Shown in pieces: positions 32,456-40,834 of a stretch of DNA of 64,000 bases. Every line of letters starts with the position of its first letter. Positions within the stretch are counted from its first letter, which is position 1. A model generated the notes under the pieces. It worked only from the letters and a program-made list of their open reading frames with translations, did no database searches and was not told where the DNA came from. The stretch lies in assembly GCF_009742705.1 (NCBI RefSeq), contig NZ_WPCU01000004.1, positions 562,011 through 626,010 of the forward strand. Reading direction: 5' to 3'. The translations under genes and the position numbers were made by a program. This stretch comes from Auraticoccus cholistanensis. Lineage in GTDB: Bacteria; Actinomycetota; Actinomycetes; Propionibacteriales; Propionibacteriaceae.

Positions 32456-33589
32456 TCAGCGGCGCAGCAGCGCGAGCGCCGGCTGCTCGCCGGCCATCGA
32501 GGGGGTCCGGCGGGCGGCGACCAGGGGGCACAGGAAGGGGTCGCGGCCCTTGAGCCCGACCGTGTTCAGGTAGCTGATCACCGAGCGGTAGGCCTGCAGC
32601 AGCGAGGTCTGGGTGTAGGGCACCCCGATCTCGGCGCAGTGCTCCACCACCATCTTCTGCACCCGGCGCAGGTCCGGACGCGACATGGAGGGGAACAGGT
32701 GGTGCTCGATCTGGTAGTTCAGGCCGCCCATCAGCACCGACATCCACCGGCCGCCGCTGATGTTGCGGCTCATCAGCACCTGCCGGCGCAGGAAGTCCAG
32801 CCGCATCTTCGGCGAGACCAGGGGCATGCCGATGTGGTTGGGGGCGAAGGCCGACCCCATGTAGAGGCCGAAGACCGCGAGCTGGACGCCGAAGAAGGCG
32901 GCCGCCATCCCGGGCGGGAGCACCAGCAGGACCAGCGCGGCGAAGCCTCCCAGCCGGACGGCCAGCATGGCGATCTCGGCGGAGCGTCGCGGCATCTTCT
33001 GCGGGCTCACGACGCGCTTGAGGCCGTCGAGGTGCAGCGAGGCGCCCTCCAGCAGCAGCAGCGGGAAGAAGTACCAGCCCTGGCGGGCGGTGAGCCAGCG
33101 CAGCACCGGGTTGCGGTGGCGCCGGGTCTGCTCGGGGGTGAAGGCCAGCACCGGCAGGTCGATGTCGGGGTCGGTGCCGACCTTGTTGGGGCCGGAGTGG
33201 TGCTTGGTGTGCTTGCTCTGCCACCAGCCGTAGCTGATGCCGACGAGCAGGTTCGCGACCACGAGGCTGGTCCAGTCGTTCCAGCGGGCGGAGCGGAAGA
33301 TCTGCCGGTGCGCGGCGTCGTGGCCGAGGAAGGCGATCTGGGTCATCAGCACCGAGAAGGCGGCCGCCATGGCCAGCTGCCACCAGGACTCGCCGATCAG
33401 GACGAAGCCGGCGACCCAGGCCGCGGTCAGCACGACGGCGCCGATCAGCTTGGTCCAGTAGTAGCCGTAGCGGCGACGCATCAGGCCCGCCTCGCGGACC
33501 CGTTGGGTCAGAGCGGTGAAGTCGCTCGTGACCCGGCCGGAGCGCGCGGGCTCAGGGGTCACGGGCTCAGGGGTCAAGGTCAGGGTCAT
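32456..33589 (-). CDS. Fatty acid desaturase (membrane, tri-histidine type)
   Basis: 377 aa. The three histidine boxes are HDAAHRQ near residue 110, HTKHH near 147 and QIEHHLFPS near 293, which together hold a di-iron centre. Four hydrophobic helices lie between them. It probably introduces a double bond into acyl chains of membrane lipids (DesA/linoleoyl-CoA desaturase-like group). No ferredoxin reductase partner is adjacent. ATG 33589 has no good ribosome site; a start further upstream in the frame is possible. Confidence 0.9.
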   Translation of the reverse strand: MTLTLTPEPVTPEPARSGRVTSDFTALTQRVREAGLMRRRYGYYWTKLIGAVVLTAAWVAGFVLIGESWWQLAMAAAFSVLMTQIAFLGHDAAHRQIFRSARWNDWTSLVVANLLVGISYGWWQSKHTKHHSGPNKVGTDPDIDLPVLAFTPEQTRRHRNPVLRWLTARQGWYFFPLLLLEGASLHLDGLKRVVSPQKMPRRSAEIAMLAVRLGGFAALVLLVLPPGMAAAFFGVQLAVFGLYMGSAFAPNHIGMPLVSPKMRLDFLRRQVLMSRNISGGRWMSVLMGGLNYQIEHHLFPSMSRPDLRRVQKMVVEHCAEIGVPYTQTSLLQAYRSVISYLNTVGLKGRDPFLCPLVAARRTPSMAGEQPALALLRR

Positions 33590-33736
33590 GAGGGGGCGCC
33601 AATCTGCGAGGCTGTCCCGTAGGAGTCTGGGCGGCTGTCGGGAAGACAGGCGGGAGGGCGGCGACGTGGTCAACGGCCCTCCAGGCCCCAGGCCGGCTGT
33701 TCAACAACGACCCCAGTCTACCCGGGTGGTTCCAAC

Positions 33737-34552
33737 TCACACGGGCTCGGGCGGCGGCTGACGCCGCGCACGGGCGGTGCGCGCCGCCTCCTCCACGACC
33801 CGCTCGGCCGTGGCGAGCAGCTTGAGGTGCTCGGCCTGGCTGAGCTGGCGCAGCCGGTCAAGGGCCTCGGCCGGGCTCGAGCCGCTGCGGGAGATCAGGA
33901 TGCCCACGGCGCGCTCGACGACGGCCTGGTCCTCGAGGGCCCGGCGCAGCTGCTCGGCGGTGCGGGTGGCGGCGGCGAGCACCTGGGCGTTCTGCACCGC
34001 GATGGCGGCCGGGGTGGCGAACAGGCGCCCGAGGTGGGCGGCCCGGGAGTCGAAGGCGTGCTTGCTCCGCGCGTAGACGGTGAGCGCCCCCACCACGCCC
34101 TCCGCGGTGACCAGCGGCAGGGCGAGCGCGCTGTGCACCCCCATCCGGGCCACCCGGGAGCCGAACTGGCGCCACTGCTCCTCGCTGCCGAGGGAGTCGC
34201 TGGTGAGGACGCGCTGCTCGGCCATCGCGGTCAGCGACGGGCCCTGGCCGAAGGTGTGCTGGACCCGGTCCACCCCGGCGACGAAGTCGGAGGTGGCGGC
34301 CACGGTGTCGGGACGGCCGTCCTCCCGGAGGGTCAGCGCGGCGCCCTCCGCGCCGGGGACGGCCTGCACCGCGAAGGTCGCCACGGCCCGCATGGTCTCC
34401 TCGAGGGTGAGCCGGCCCATGGCCAGGCCGGAGAGGGCGTGCAGCCCCACCCGCAGGTCGTCCAGGTCCTCGCTGCTGCCCACCAGCCGGTCCGAGCGGA
34501 TCTGCTCCGGGCCGGACAGCACGGTGTCGGTCGGGTCGTCGATGTCAGGCAA
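33737..34552 (-). CDS. GAF-ANTAR RNA-binding regulator
   Basis: 271 aa. A GAF domain spans about residues 45-190 (TFGQGPSLTAMAEQRVLTSDSLGSEEQWRQFG). An ANTAR domain fills about 200-260 (RRALEDQAVVERAVGILISRSGSSPAEALDRLRQLSQAEHLKLLATAERVVEEA). The start is uncertain: TTG 34552 lies directly behind GGAAAGG, and GTG 34522 is the next in-frame choice. Confidence 0.85.
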   Translation of the reverse strand: MPDIDDPTDTVLSGPEQIRSDRLVGSSEDLDDLRVGLHALSGLAMGRLTLEETMRAVATFAVQAVPGAEGAALTLREDGRPDTVAATSDFVAGVDRVQHTFGQGPSLTAMAEQRVLTSDSLGSEEQWRQFGSRVARMGVHSALALPLVTAEGVVGALTVYARSKHAFDSRAAHLGRLFATPAAIAVQNAQVLAAATRTAEQLRRALEDQAVVERAVGILISRSGSSPAEALDRLRQLSQAEHLKLLATAERVVEEAARTARARRQPPPEPV

Positions 34553-34627
34553 CCTTTCCGTGGGAGCGGCTCGGGGCCGCAGCAGGCGTCGCCGCCAGCC
34601 TACTGGGCCCCGGCCAGCGCTCCGGCG

Positions 34628-34939
34628 TCAGCGCTTGCGCTGCTGCTTCTGGTCGGTGGAGCGGTCGTCCACCCCGGGCGTCCAGTTGAGCACCGAGGCG
34701 CGCTCGAGGAACTCGTCGGTGGAGATGTCGCCGTTGGCGAACCGGTTGGCCAGGGTCACCCGCGCGTCGTGCTCGGGTGAGCGGAAGAAGGCCGGCGGTG
34801 CGCCCAGCCGGCCGCGGCGGGCGAGCTGGACGACGACGGCGACGGCGAGGGCGGTGAGCAGCAGCAGCACGAGTCCTCCCAGGAACGGTGGCGGGCCGCC
34901 GTGGCCCGGGTGCAGGAGCGGGATCAGTGAGGTGTCCAT
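34628..34939 (-). CDS. SHOCT-domain single-pass membrane protein
   Basis: 103 aa. A short extracytoplasmic segment (LLHPGHGGPPPF) precedes one hydrophobic helix (FLGGLVLLLLTALAVAVVVQLA). A cytoplasmic tail includes a SHOCT-like motif, ARVTLANRFANGDISTDEFLERASVL. The tail is very basic at the end. Divergent from the histidine kinase at 35105, so it is a candidate target of that two-component system. Confidence 0.83.
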   Translation of the reverse strand: MDTSLIPLLHPGHGGPPPFLGGLVLLLLTALAVAVVVQLARRGRLGAPPAFFRSPEHDARVTLANRFANGDISTDEFLERASVLNWTPGVDDRSTDQKQQRKR

Positions 34940-35104
34940 GCGCTCCACTGTCCCCGCGGCCGGCCGCGCGCACATCGGCTGCCGGACGACACCTGCGCTG
35001 CGTCGGCTGACGTAGGGCGGCTGCGCACCACGACGGATGCGCGGGCGTCCCCGCGGTCCTAGGCTCCCGGGCAGGGCCGGAGAGGCCCGCTGGCGGGAGG
35101 AGCG

Positions 35105-36295
35105 GTGGTGGCAGCAGGCGCGTCCCCGCGGGTGCTGCTGCTCGACGTCCCGCTGGCCCTGCTGGTGACCGGCGCCAGCTGGTTCAGCCTGCTGGCCGCC
35201 CGGCTGCCCGACCGGGGCCGGCGGCCCGGACCGGACTGGGGTGGCCGGCCGCCCTGGCAGGGGCCGGGGGAGTGGCCGCCGGTGGACGTGCCGTGGGCCC
35301 TCGGTCTGCTGCTGCTGCCGCTGCTGGCCGGGCTCGCGCTGCGCCGGCTGCAGCCGCTGCCCGGCTTCCTCGCGGTGGCGGCGGCGACCGCCCTGCTGCT
35401 GGCCGGCGACGCCCCCTTCTGGCCGCTCTGCCTCGCTCCGGCCCTGGCGCTGCTGGCGCTGGCCTCCTCCCGGCCACCGGGCCGCTGGTGGCCGTGGGCG
35501 CTGCTGCTGGTGCCCGTGCTGGCGCTGGGGTGGTTCCCCTTCGACGCCGACGAGCTGAGCTGGACCAACCTCTCGGCCACCACCCTGGCCGTGGTGGTGA
35601 TGGCTGTCGCCGCCCTCGCGGGTCTGCTGACGCGGGCGCGCCGGCTGGCCCGCGAGCGCGCCCGCCGTGAGGAGCTGCGGCAGAGCGCCGACGCGGAGCG
35701 GCTGCGGATCGCCCGCGAGGTGCACGACCTGGTCGGCCACTCGCTGTCGGTGATCACGATGCAGGCCGGGGTGGCCCTGCACGTGGTGAACCGCCGCCCG
35801 GAGCAGGCGGAGGAGTCGCTGCGCGCCATCCGGCAGACCGGGCTCGAGGCGATGGCCGAGCTCCGCTCCACCCTCGCGGTGTTCCGCGACGGTGGCGGGC
35901 CGACCGAGCCGCCCGCCGGGCTGGAGCGGCTGCCCGCGCTGGTGGAGCAGCTGCGCGCCGCCGGCCGCGAGGTCGACCTCGACCTCCCCGACCTGGGACC
36001 GCTGCCGCCCACGGTCAGCCACGCCGTCTACCGGATCGTGCAGGAGTCGCTGACCAACGTCGGCCGTCACGCCCCCGGCGCGGCGGCCCGGGTCGAGCTG
36101 CGCCGCACCGGCCGGGAGCTGCAGGTGGCCGTCCGCGACCGCGGCCCGGTCCGGGCCGGCGCCCCGGTGGCGGGGCACGGCATCGCCGGGATGGCCGAAC
36201 GGGCCCGTGCGCTGGGCGGCACCCTGGAGGTCGGCGCCCCCGCGGACGGCGGGGTGCTCGTGCAGGCGCGGATCCCGGTCGAGGAGGGCCCATGA
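35105..36295 (+). CDS. NarL-type sensor histidine kinase
   Basis: 396 aa. Five or six hydrophobic segments fill residues 1-175. The HisKA_3 dimerisation motif is AEVHDLVGHSLSVITMQAG near residue 213, with phospho-His in EVHDLVGHSL. The ATPase domain has HAVYRIVQESLTNVGRHA (N-box) near 306 and GHGIAGMAERARALGG (G-box) near 358. It signals to the response regulator encoded 4 nt overlapping downstream. The stimulus is unknown. GTG 35105 follows GGGAGGAGC. Confidence 0.92.
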   Translation: MVAAGASPRVLLLDVPLALLVTGASWFSLLAARLPDRGRRPGPDWGGRPPWQGPGEWPPVDVPWALGLLLLPLLAGLALRRLQPLPGFLAVAAATALLLAGDAPFWPLCLAPALALLALASSRPPGRWWPWALLLVPVLALGWFPFDADELSWTNLSATTLAVVVMAVAALAGLLTRARRLARERARREELRQSADAERLRIAREVHDLVGHSLSVITMQAGVALHVVNRRPEQAEESLRAIRQTGLEAMAELRSTLAVFRDGGGPTEPPAGLERLPALVEQLRAAGREVDLDLPDLGPLPPTVSHAVYRIVQESLTNVGRHAPGAAARVELRRTGRELQVAVRDRGPVRAGAPVAGHGIAGMAERARALGGTLEVGAPADGGVLVQARIPVEEGP

Positions 36296-36945
36296 CGATC
36301 GCGGTGGCGGTGGTGGACGACCAGCCGCTGATCCGGATGGGGCTGCGGGTGCTGGTCGAGGCCGAGGACGACCTCCGGCTCGCCGGTGAGGCGGCGGACG
36401 GCCGGGCGGCGCTGGAGCTGGTGCGCCGCACCCGTCCCGACGTGGTGCTGATGGACATCCGGATGCCGGTGCTGGACGGCATCGAGGCGCTCCGCGAGAT
36501 CAGCGCCGACCCGACGCTGGCCGGCACCCGCGTGGTGGTGCTGACCACCTTCGCCACCGACGACCACGTGCTGGAGGCCCTGCGCGCCGGGGCCGCCGGG
36601 TTCCTGGTCAAGGAGAGCGAGCCGGCCGACATGCTCCGGGCGATCCGGCTGGCGGCGGCGGGGGAGTCGCTGCTGTCCCCGTCGGTGACCCGCCGGCTGA
36701 TCGAGTCGCTGCGCGACGGGCCGGTGCGCCGGCCCCAGCTGCACCCGCGGCTCGGAGAGCTCACCGACCGCGAGCGCGAGGTGCTGGCCCTCATCGGCGA
36801 GGGCCTCAACAACGAGGAGATCGCGGAGCGGCTGGTGGTCAGCCCGGCCACCGCACGCACCCACGTCAGCCGGGCGATGACCAAGCTCGGCGCCCGGGAC
36901 CGGGCCCAGCTGGTGGTGATCGCCTACCGGGCCGGTCTGGTCTGA
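36292..36945 (+). CDS. NarL/LuxR-family response regulator
   Basis: 217 aa. Receiver domain residues 1-120: acidic cluster VVDDQP near 7, phospho-Asp in PDVVLMDIRMPVLDG near 53, and switch Thr in VLTTFATDD near 82. The LuxR HTH is LTDREREVLALIGEGLNNEEIAERLVVSPATARTHVSRAMTKLGARDRAQLV at about 150-205. The ATG overlaps the kinase stop (ATGA). Confidence 0.95.
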   Translation: MTIAVAVVDDQPLIRMGLRVLVEAEDDLRLAGEAADGRAALELVRRTRPDVVLMDIRMPVLDGIEALREISADPTLAGTRVVVLTTFATDDHVLEALRAGAAGFLVKESEPADMLRAIRLAAAGESLLSPSVTRRLIESLRDGPVRRPQLHPRLGELTDREREVLALIGEGLNNEEIAERLVVSPATARTHVSRAMTKLGARDRAQLVVIAYRAGLV

Positions 36946-36966
36946 CCGGCCCGGGAGGCGTCGCCG

Positions 36967-38412
36967 TCAGCCCCCGCCGAGGATCTTGCGGATCTGGTCC
37001 TGGGCGGCCACCGCGGTGGCGGTGCCGAAGAGCAGGATGGACCAGATCATCATCACCAGCCGGAACCCGCGGATGCGGATCGGCTGCGGCAGCAGCTTGC
37101 GGTTGATCAGGATCAGCAGGCCGCTGTAGATGAACATCATGAACCCGCCCACGACGGCCGAGATCACCAGCAGCACCAGCGGCTGGTCGAAGCCGGCGGC
37201 GATGACGACGATGCCGATGGCCACCAGGCCCCAGACCAGCCCGGCGTAGAGCTTGTTCTCGTCGGCCTTGCGGGCGTAGGAGGTCTTGAGCACGTCGGCG
37301 GCCAGCCGGCTGGTGTAGTCGACGATGCCGAGGGCCGCGGCGAACAGCGAGAACGCCCCGACGATCCAGAACAGGTACTTGAACCAGGCGCCGACGCGCT
37401 CGCCCAGGGCCTGGCCCTCGGCCTGGATGAAGGTGATCCCGTTCTCCAGGCCCGGCGTGCCGAAGACGGTGCTGTAGGCCAGCAGCGAGGTGAAGAGGAT
37501 GGTGACGAAGGTGATCAGCACGAAGGTGACGAGCTGCTCGACGTTGGCGAACTTCCACCAGCCCTTCCAGCGGGAGAGGTTCTCCTCGGTGGGCTCGAAG
37601 ATGTAGCCGGTGCTCGGCTTGGCCTCCTTCTCGCCCGTCACCGGGCTGACCAGCCGGGGTACGTACTGGCCCATCGCGAAGCCCTTGTCGCGGATCCAGT
37701 TGGACTGCACCAGGTTCTGCCCGCCGCCGGCGCCGGCGAAGGCCAGCGCGCCGACCAGCACGGCGAAGCCGATCTGCTCGTACGGCAGCCGGGCCTCGGT
37801 GACCACCTGCGGCAGCGCGGCCCACGACTCCGCGCCGATGGCGAAGACGGCCGCCACCGCGAACAGCAGCAGCACCGCCGCCACCTTGAGCATCTGCGCC
37901 CGTTCCAGCGCGACGTAGACCACCGGCGCCAGCGTCAGGACGAGCCCGATCACCACCAGGATGCCGATGGCCACCCAGCTCGCCTCACCTCCGGTCATGT
38001 AGGTGATCAGCGTCGCGCTGCTGGTGGCCCACCCCGGCCACAGGTTGGCGAAGTAGCTCAGGATCGCGAAGACCAGGCCCCAGTGCCGCCAGTAGCGGCT
38101 GAACCCGCACAGCGCCGTCTCGCCGGTGGCCAGCGTGTAGCGCTCGATCTCGAGGTTGATGAAGAACTGGGTGGCCAACCCCACGAAGGCGGCCCAGACG
38201 AAGACCAGGCCGACCTGCGAGGCGATGTAGGGGTAGAGGACGAACTCGCCGGAGGCCAGCCCGACGCCCGCCGCCACGACGCCGGGCCCGATCAGCCGTC
38301 CGTACCTCGCGGGTGGCACCGGCATGGGTTCGACCTGCGGGCGCGGGTGGTTCTTGGTCGGGAAGGCGTCCGCCGCGCTGGGTGGGGCCTGTTCTGCTCT
38401 GCTCTGAGCCAT
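36967..38412 (-). CDS. Nramp-family membrane transporter lacking the usual metal-binding motifs
   Basis: 481 aa with about eleven hydrophobic segments after a 38-residue polar N-terminus. IGPGVVAAGVGLASGEFVLYP (41-61) is in register with Nramp TM1, but the DPGN metal motif is replaced by ASGE (53-56). In TM6, GAGGGQN (227-233) replaces the MPHN-type motif. The overall fold pattern and length fit a divergent Nramp-related group whose substrate is not known from the sequence. On the minus strand TAGGAC-N6-ATG precedes the start. Confidence 0.75.
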   Translation of the reverse strand: MAQSRAEQAPPSAADAFPTKNHPRPQVEPMPVPPARYGRLIGPGVVAAGVGLASGEFVLYPYIASQVGLVFVWAAFVGLATQFFINLEIERYTLATGETALCGFSRYWRHWGLVFAILSYFANLWPGWATSSATLITYMTGGEASWVAIGILVVIGLVLTLAPVVYVALERAQMLKVAAVLLLFAVAAVFAIGAESWAALPQVVTEARLPYEQIGFAVLVGALAFAGAGGGQNLVQSNWIRDKGFAMGQYVPRLVSPVTGEKEAKPSTGYIFEPTEENLSRWKGWWKFANVEQLVTFVLITFVTILFTSLLAYSTVFGTPGLENGITFIQAEGQALGERVGAWFKYLFWIVGAFSLFAAALGIVDYTSRLAADVLKTSYARKADENKLYAGLVWGLVAIGIVVIAAGFDQPLVLLVISAVVGGFMMFIYSGLLILINRKLLPQPIRIRGFRLVMMIWSILLFGTATAVAAQDQIRKILGGG

Positions 38413-38523
38413 GGTCCTGTCCTACCGCCGGACGGTGCCCGGGCACAAGCACCGCGGTCCCGCCACCCCCGGGTGCGGGCCGGCGCCCGGGGCCGGACGG
38501 GGCCCTGTGGTTGACTTCCCCGG

Positions 38524-39252
38524 GTGACTGCCGCGCGGCCTCGCCCCGGGTCGCGGCCGAGCACCGGACGCCGGCCGCCGACCGTGCTGGCGCTGGCCGG
38601 TGCCGCCGTCCTCCTCCTGCTGCTCGGGCTGGGCGCCCGGCTGCCGGCGGAGTCGCCGGTGACCGCCGTGCCGGACCTGGCCCCGCGGACCGTGCCGGCT
38701 CCGACGCCGGCCGCGCCGCCCGCGCCGCCGCCGCTGCCGCCGGGTGCCCCGCCGCAGCCGCCGTCGGAGACCGCGCAGGCGGTCGGTGACGTGCTGGTCG
38801 GCCTGCTGGTCGTCGTCGGGGTGGCGCTGCTCGTGCTGGTGCTGCTGCTGGTCGCCCGCGTGGTCGCCCGTCGCCCGCCGCTGCCGGAGGGGATCGACGA
38901 CACCGAGCCCGCCGTGGTCGACCTGGCCGAGGTGGAGGAGCTGCTGCGGCGCAGCCGCTCCGAGATCGACCTCGACGGTGACGTCAACCGGGCCGTCGTG
39001 AGCTGCTGGCGCGGCCTGGAGGCGCTGGCGGCCGACGCGGGCGTCCCGCGGGGGGCCAGCCAGACCGCCCGGGAGTACGTCGTGGCCGTGCTGACCGACG
39101 CGCAGCTGCCGCAGGGCCCGGCCGAGCGGCTCGCCGACCTGTACGAGGCGGCGCTCTTCGCCGGCACCCGGCTGCCGGAGACGTCGCGGACCGCGGCCCT
39201 GGACGCCCTGGCCGAGCTGCGCCGTGCCGCCGCGCAGGGGAGCAGCCGGTGA
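38524..39252 (+). CDS. DUF4129 domain membrane protein
   Basis: 242 aa. A basic N-terminus and first hydrophobic segment (VLALAGAAVLLLLLGLGA) precede a Pro-rich linker (APTPAAPPAPPPLPPG). A second helix (VGDVLVGLLVVVGVALLVLVLLLVARVV) follows. The C-terminal DUF4129 domain has VNRAVVSCWRGLEALAADAGVPRGASQTAREYV. In related loci it is linked to transglutaminase/MoxR/DUF58 units of unknown, probably envelope-related, function. First gene of the operon; stop overlaps the next start by 4 nt. Confidence 0.85.
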   Translation: MTAARPRPGSRPSTGRRPPTVLALAGAAVLLLLLGLGARLPAESPVTAVPDLAPRTVPAPTPAAPPAPPPLPPGAPPQPPSETAQAVGDVLVGLLVVVGVALLVLVLLLVARVVARRPPLPEGIDDTEPAVVDLAEVEELLRRSRSEIDLDGDVNRAVVSCWRGLEALAADAGVPRGASQTAREYVVAVLTDAQLPQGPAERLADLYEAALFAGTRLPETSRTAALDALAELRRAAAQGSSR

Positions 39253-39725
39253 GCGCGGGCGCCGCCGGGACGGCCGTGCCGTGGCGCCGGCTGGCCGTGC
39301 GGTGCTCGGTCGCCGCCGCCGCCGTGGTGGCCGGCGGTCTGGTCCTGCAGCTGGTCGGCGTCGGGCTGAGGCTGCCGTTCCTGGTCACCCTGGTCGTCGC
39401 GGCCGTCGCCGCCGGCTGGCTCACCTCCGTCGTGCGTCCCGCCGTGGACCCCCCGCCGTCGCCGGAGCCCGACCCGCCCGGCGTGGTGACCCGGGAGCTG
39501 GACCGCCGGGTGCGGGTGCTGGAGAAGCACCTGTGGGGGGTGCAGCCCCAGCACGGCATGAACCGCGCCGAGGTCCAGCAGACCGTCGCCCGTGTCGCGG
39601 AGGCGCGCCGCCCCCGTGACGCACCGCTGCCCCCGGCGCTCGCCACCTACCTGTCGTCCGAACCGCCGCCCACGCTGACCCGCCGGCAGCTGCGGGCCCT
39701 GCTCGAGGAGCTGAACCGACTGTGA
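39249..39725 (+). CDS. Two-helix membrane protein of the MoxR operon (unknown family)
   Basis: 158 aa. Two hydrophobic helices (about residues 22-42 and 44-65) are followed by a cytoplasmic, charged tail with LDRRVRVLEKHLWGVQPQ. I do not recognise a family. Both ends overlap neighbours by 4 nt (GTGA), so it is translated together with DUF4129 and MoxR. Confidence 0.7.
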   Translation: MSAGAAGTAVPWRRLAVRCSVAAAAVVAGGLVLQLVGVGLRLPFLVTLVVAAVAAGWLTSVVRPAVDPPPSPEPDPPGVVTRELDRRVRVLEKHLWGVQPQHGMNRAEVQQTVARVAEARRPRDAPLPPALATYLSSEPPPTLTRRQLRALLEELNRL

Positions 39726-40834
39726 CCACCGACCCGCTGACCACCGCCGCCGGACCGACCAGCGCGCCCGGACCGACCAGCGCGCCCGGACCGACCAGCA
39801 CAGGACCGACCAGCACCGGACCGACCAGCACCGGACCGACCAGCACAGGACCGACCAGCACAGGGGGGCCGATGAGCACCGCCGAGGCCGCGGCCGCCTG
39901 CGCGCGGGTGCTGGACCAGGTCGAGCGGGCCGTGGTCGGCAAGCGCCGCGCCCTGGAGCTGGTGCTCACCGGGGTGGTCGCCGGCGGGCACGTGCTGCTC
40001 GAGGACTTCCCCGGGCTGGGCAAGACGCTGGCGGCCCGCAGCTTCGCCCAGGCGCTGGGGCTGGACTTCCGGCGGGCCCAGTTCACCCCCGACCTGCTGC
40101 CCTCGGACCTGACCGGCAGCTACGTCTACGACCAGCGCCGGGCCGAGTTCGACTTCCGTCCCGGACCGCTCTTCGCCGGGCTGCTGCTCGCCGACGAGAT
40201 CAACCGGACACCGCCCAAGACGCAGGCCGCGCTGCTGGAGGCGATGCAGGAGCGGCAGGTCACGGTCGAGGGCGTGACGCACCCGCTGCCGCGGCCGTTC
40301 CACGTGCTGGCCACCGCCAACCCGATCGAGACCGAGGGGACCTACCCGCTGCCGGAGGCCCAGCTCGACCGGTTCCTGCTCCGGCTGCAGTTCGGCTACC
40401 CCGAGCCCGAGGAGGAGTGGGAGGTCCTCTCGCGGCGGATCAGCCGTCGCGCCGAGGAGCAGCGCGTCGACGCCGTGCTCGACGCGGCGGGGCTGGCGGC
40501 GGTGCAGCAGGCGGCGGAGGACGTCTTCTTCCACCCCGAGGTCGGTCGCTACGCCATCGCCGTCACCACCGAGACCCGGCGCGACTCCGCGCTGCTGGTC
40601 GGCGCCTCCCCGCGCGGCTCGCTGGCCCTGCTCACCTGCGCCCGGGCGCACGCGCTGATCCAGGGCCGCAGCTACGTCACCCCGGCCGACGTCAAGGCGC
40701 TGGCCGTGGCCGCGCTCGCGCACCGGGTGACCGTCCGCCCAGAGCTGTGGATGAGCAACGTCACGGGCGAGAAGGTCGTGGCGGCCGTGCTGGACCGCGT
40801 GCCGGTGCCCACCGAGTACTCCCCGGAGCCCTGA
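39722..40834 (+). CDS. MoxR-family AAA+ ATPase
   Basis: 370 aa from GTG 39722, or 320 aa from ATG 39872. Walker A is EDFPGLGKT near residue 98, Walker B LLLADEIN near 156, and sensor ATANPIETEGTYPLPEAQLDRF near 196-217. A C-terminal lid follows. The first about 50 residues are tandem GPTST/GPTSAP repeats, unusual for the family. I list GTG 39722 because it overlaps the previous stop (GTGA) as do the other operon junctions. ATG 39872, with GGGGGG upstream, gives the normal MoxR length. MoxR proteins act as chaperones/assembly factors with DUF58/VWA proteins. Confidence 0.92.
   Translation: MTTDPLTTAAGPTSAPGPTSAPGPTSTGPTSTGPTSTGPTSTGPTSTGGPMSTAEAAAACARVLDQVERAVVGKRRALELVLTGVVAGGHVLLEDFPGLGKTLAARSFAQALGLDFRRAQFTPDLLPSDLTGSYVYDQRRAEFDFRPGPLFAGLLLADEINRTPPKTQAALLEAMQERQVTVEGVTHPLPRPFHVLATANPIETEGTYPLPEAQLDRFLLRLQFGYPEPEEEWEVLSRRISRRAEEQRVDAVLDAAGLAAVQQAAEDVFFHPEVGRYAIAVTTETRRDSALLVGASPRGSLALLTCARAHALIQGRSYVTPADVKALAVAALAHRVTVRPELWMSNVTGEKVVAAVLDRVPVPTEYSPEP
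39752..39862 (+). repeat. Tandem repeat at the 5' end of the moxR gene
   Basis: Two 18-bp units (39752-39769, 39770-39787) and five 15-bp units (39788-39862) share the core GGACCGACCAGC. In frame they read GPTSAP twice and then GPTST five times. Confidence 0.9.
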
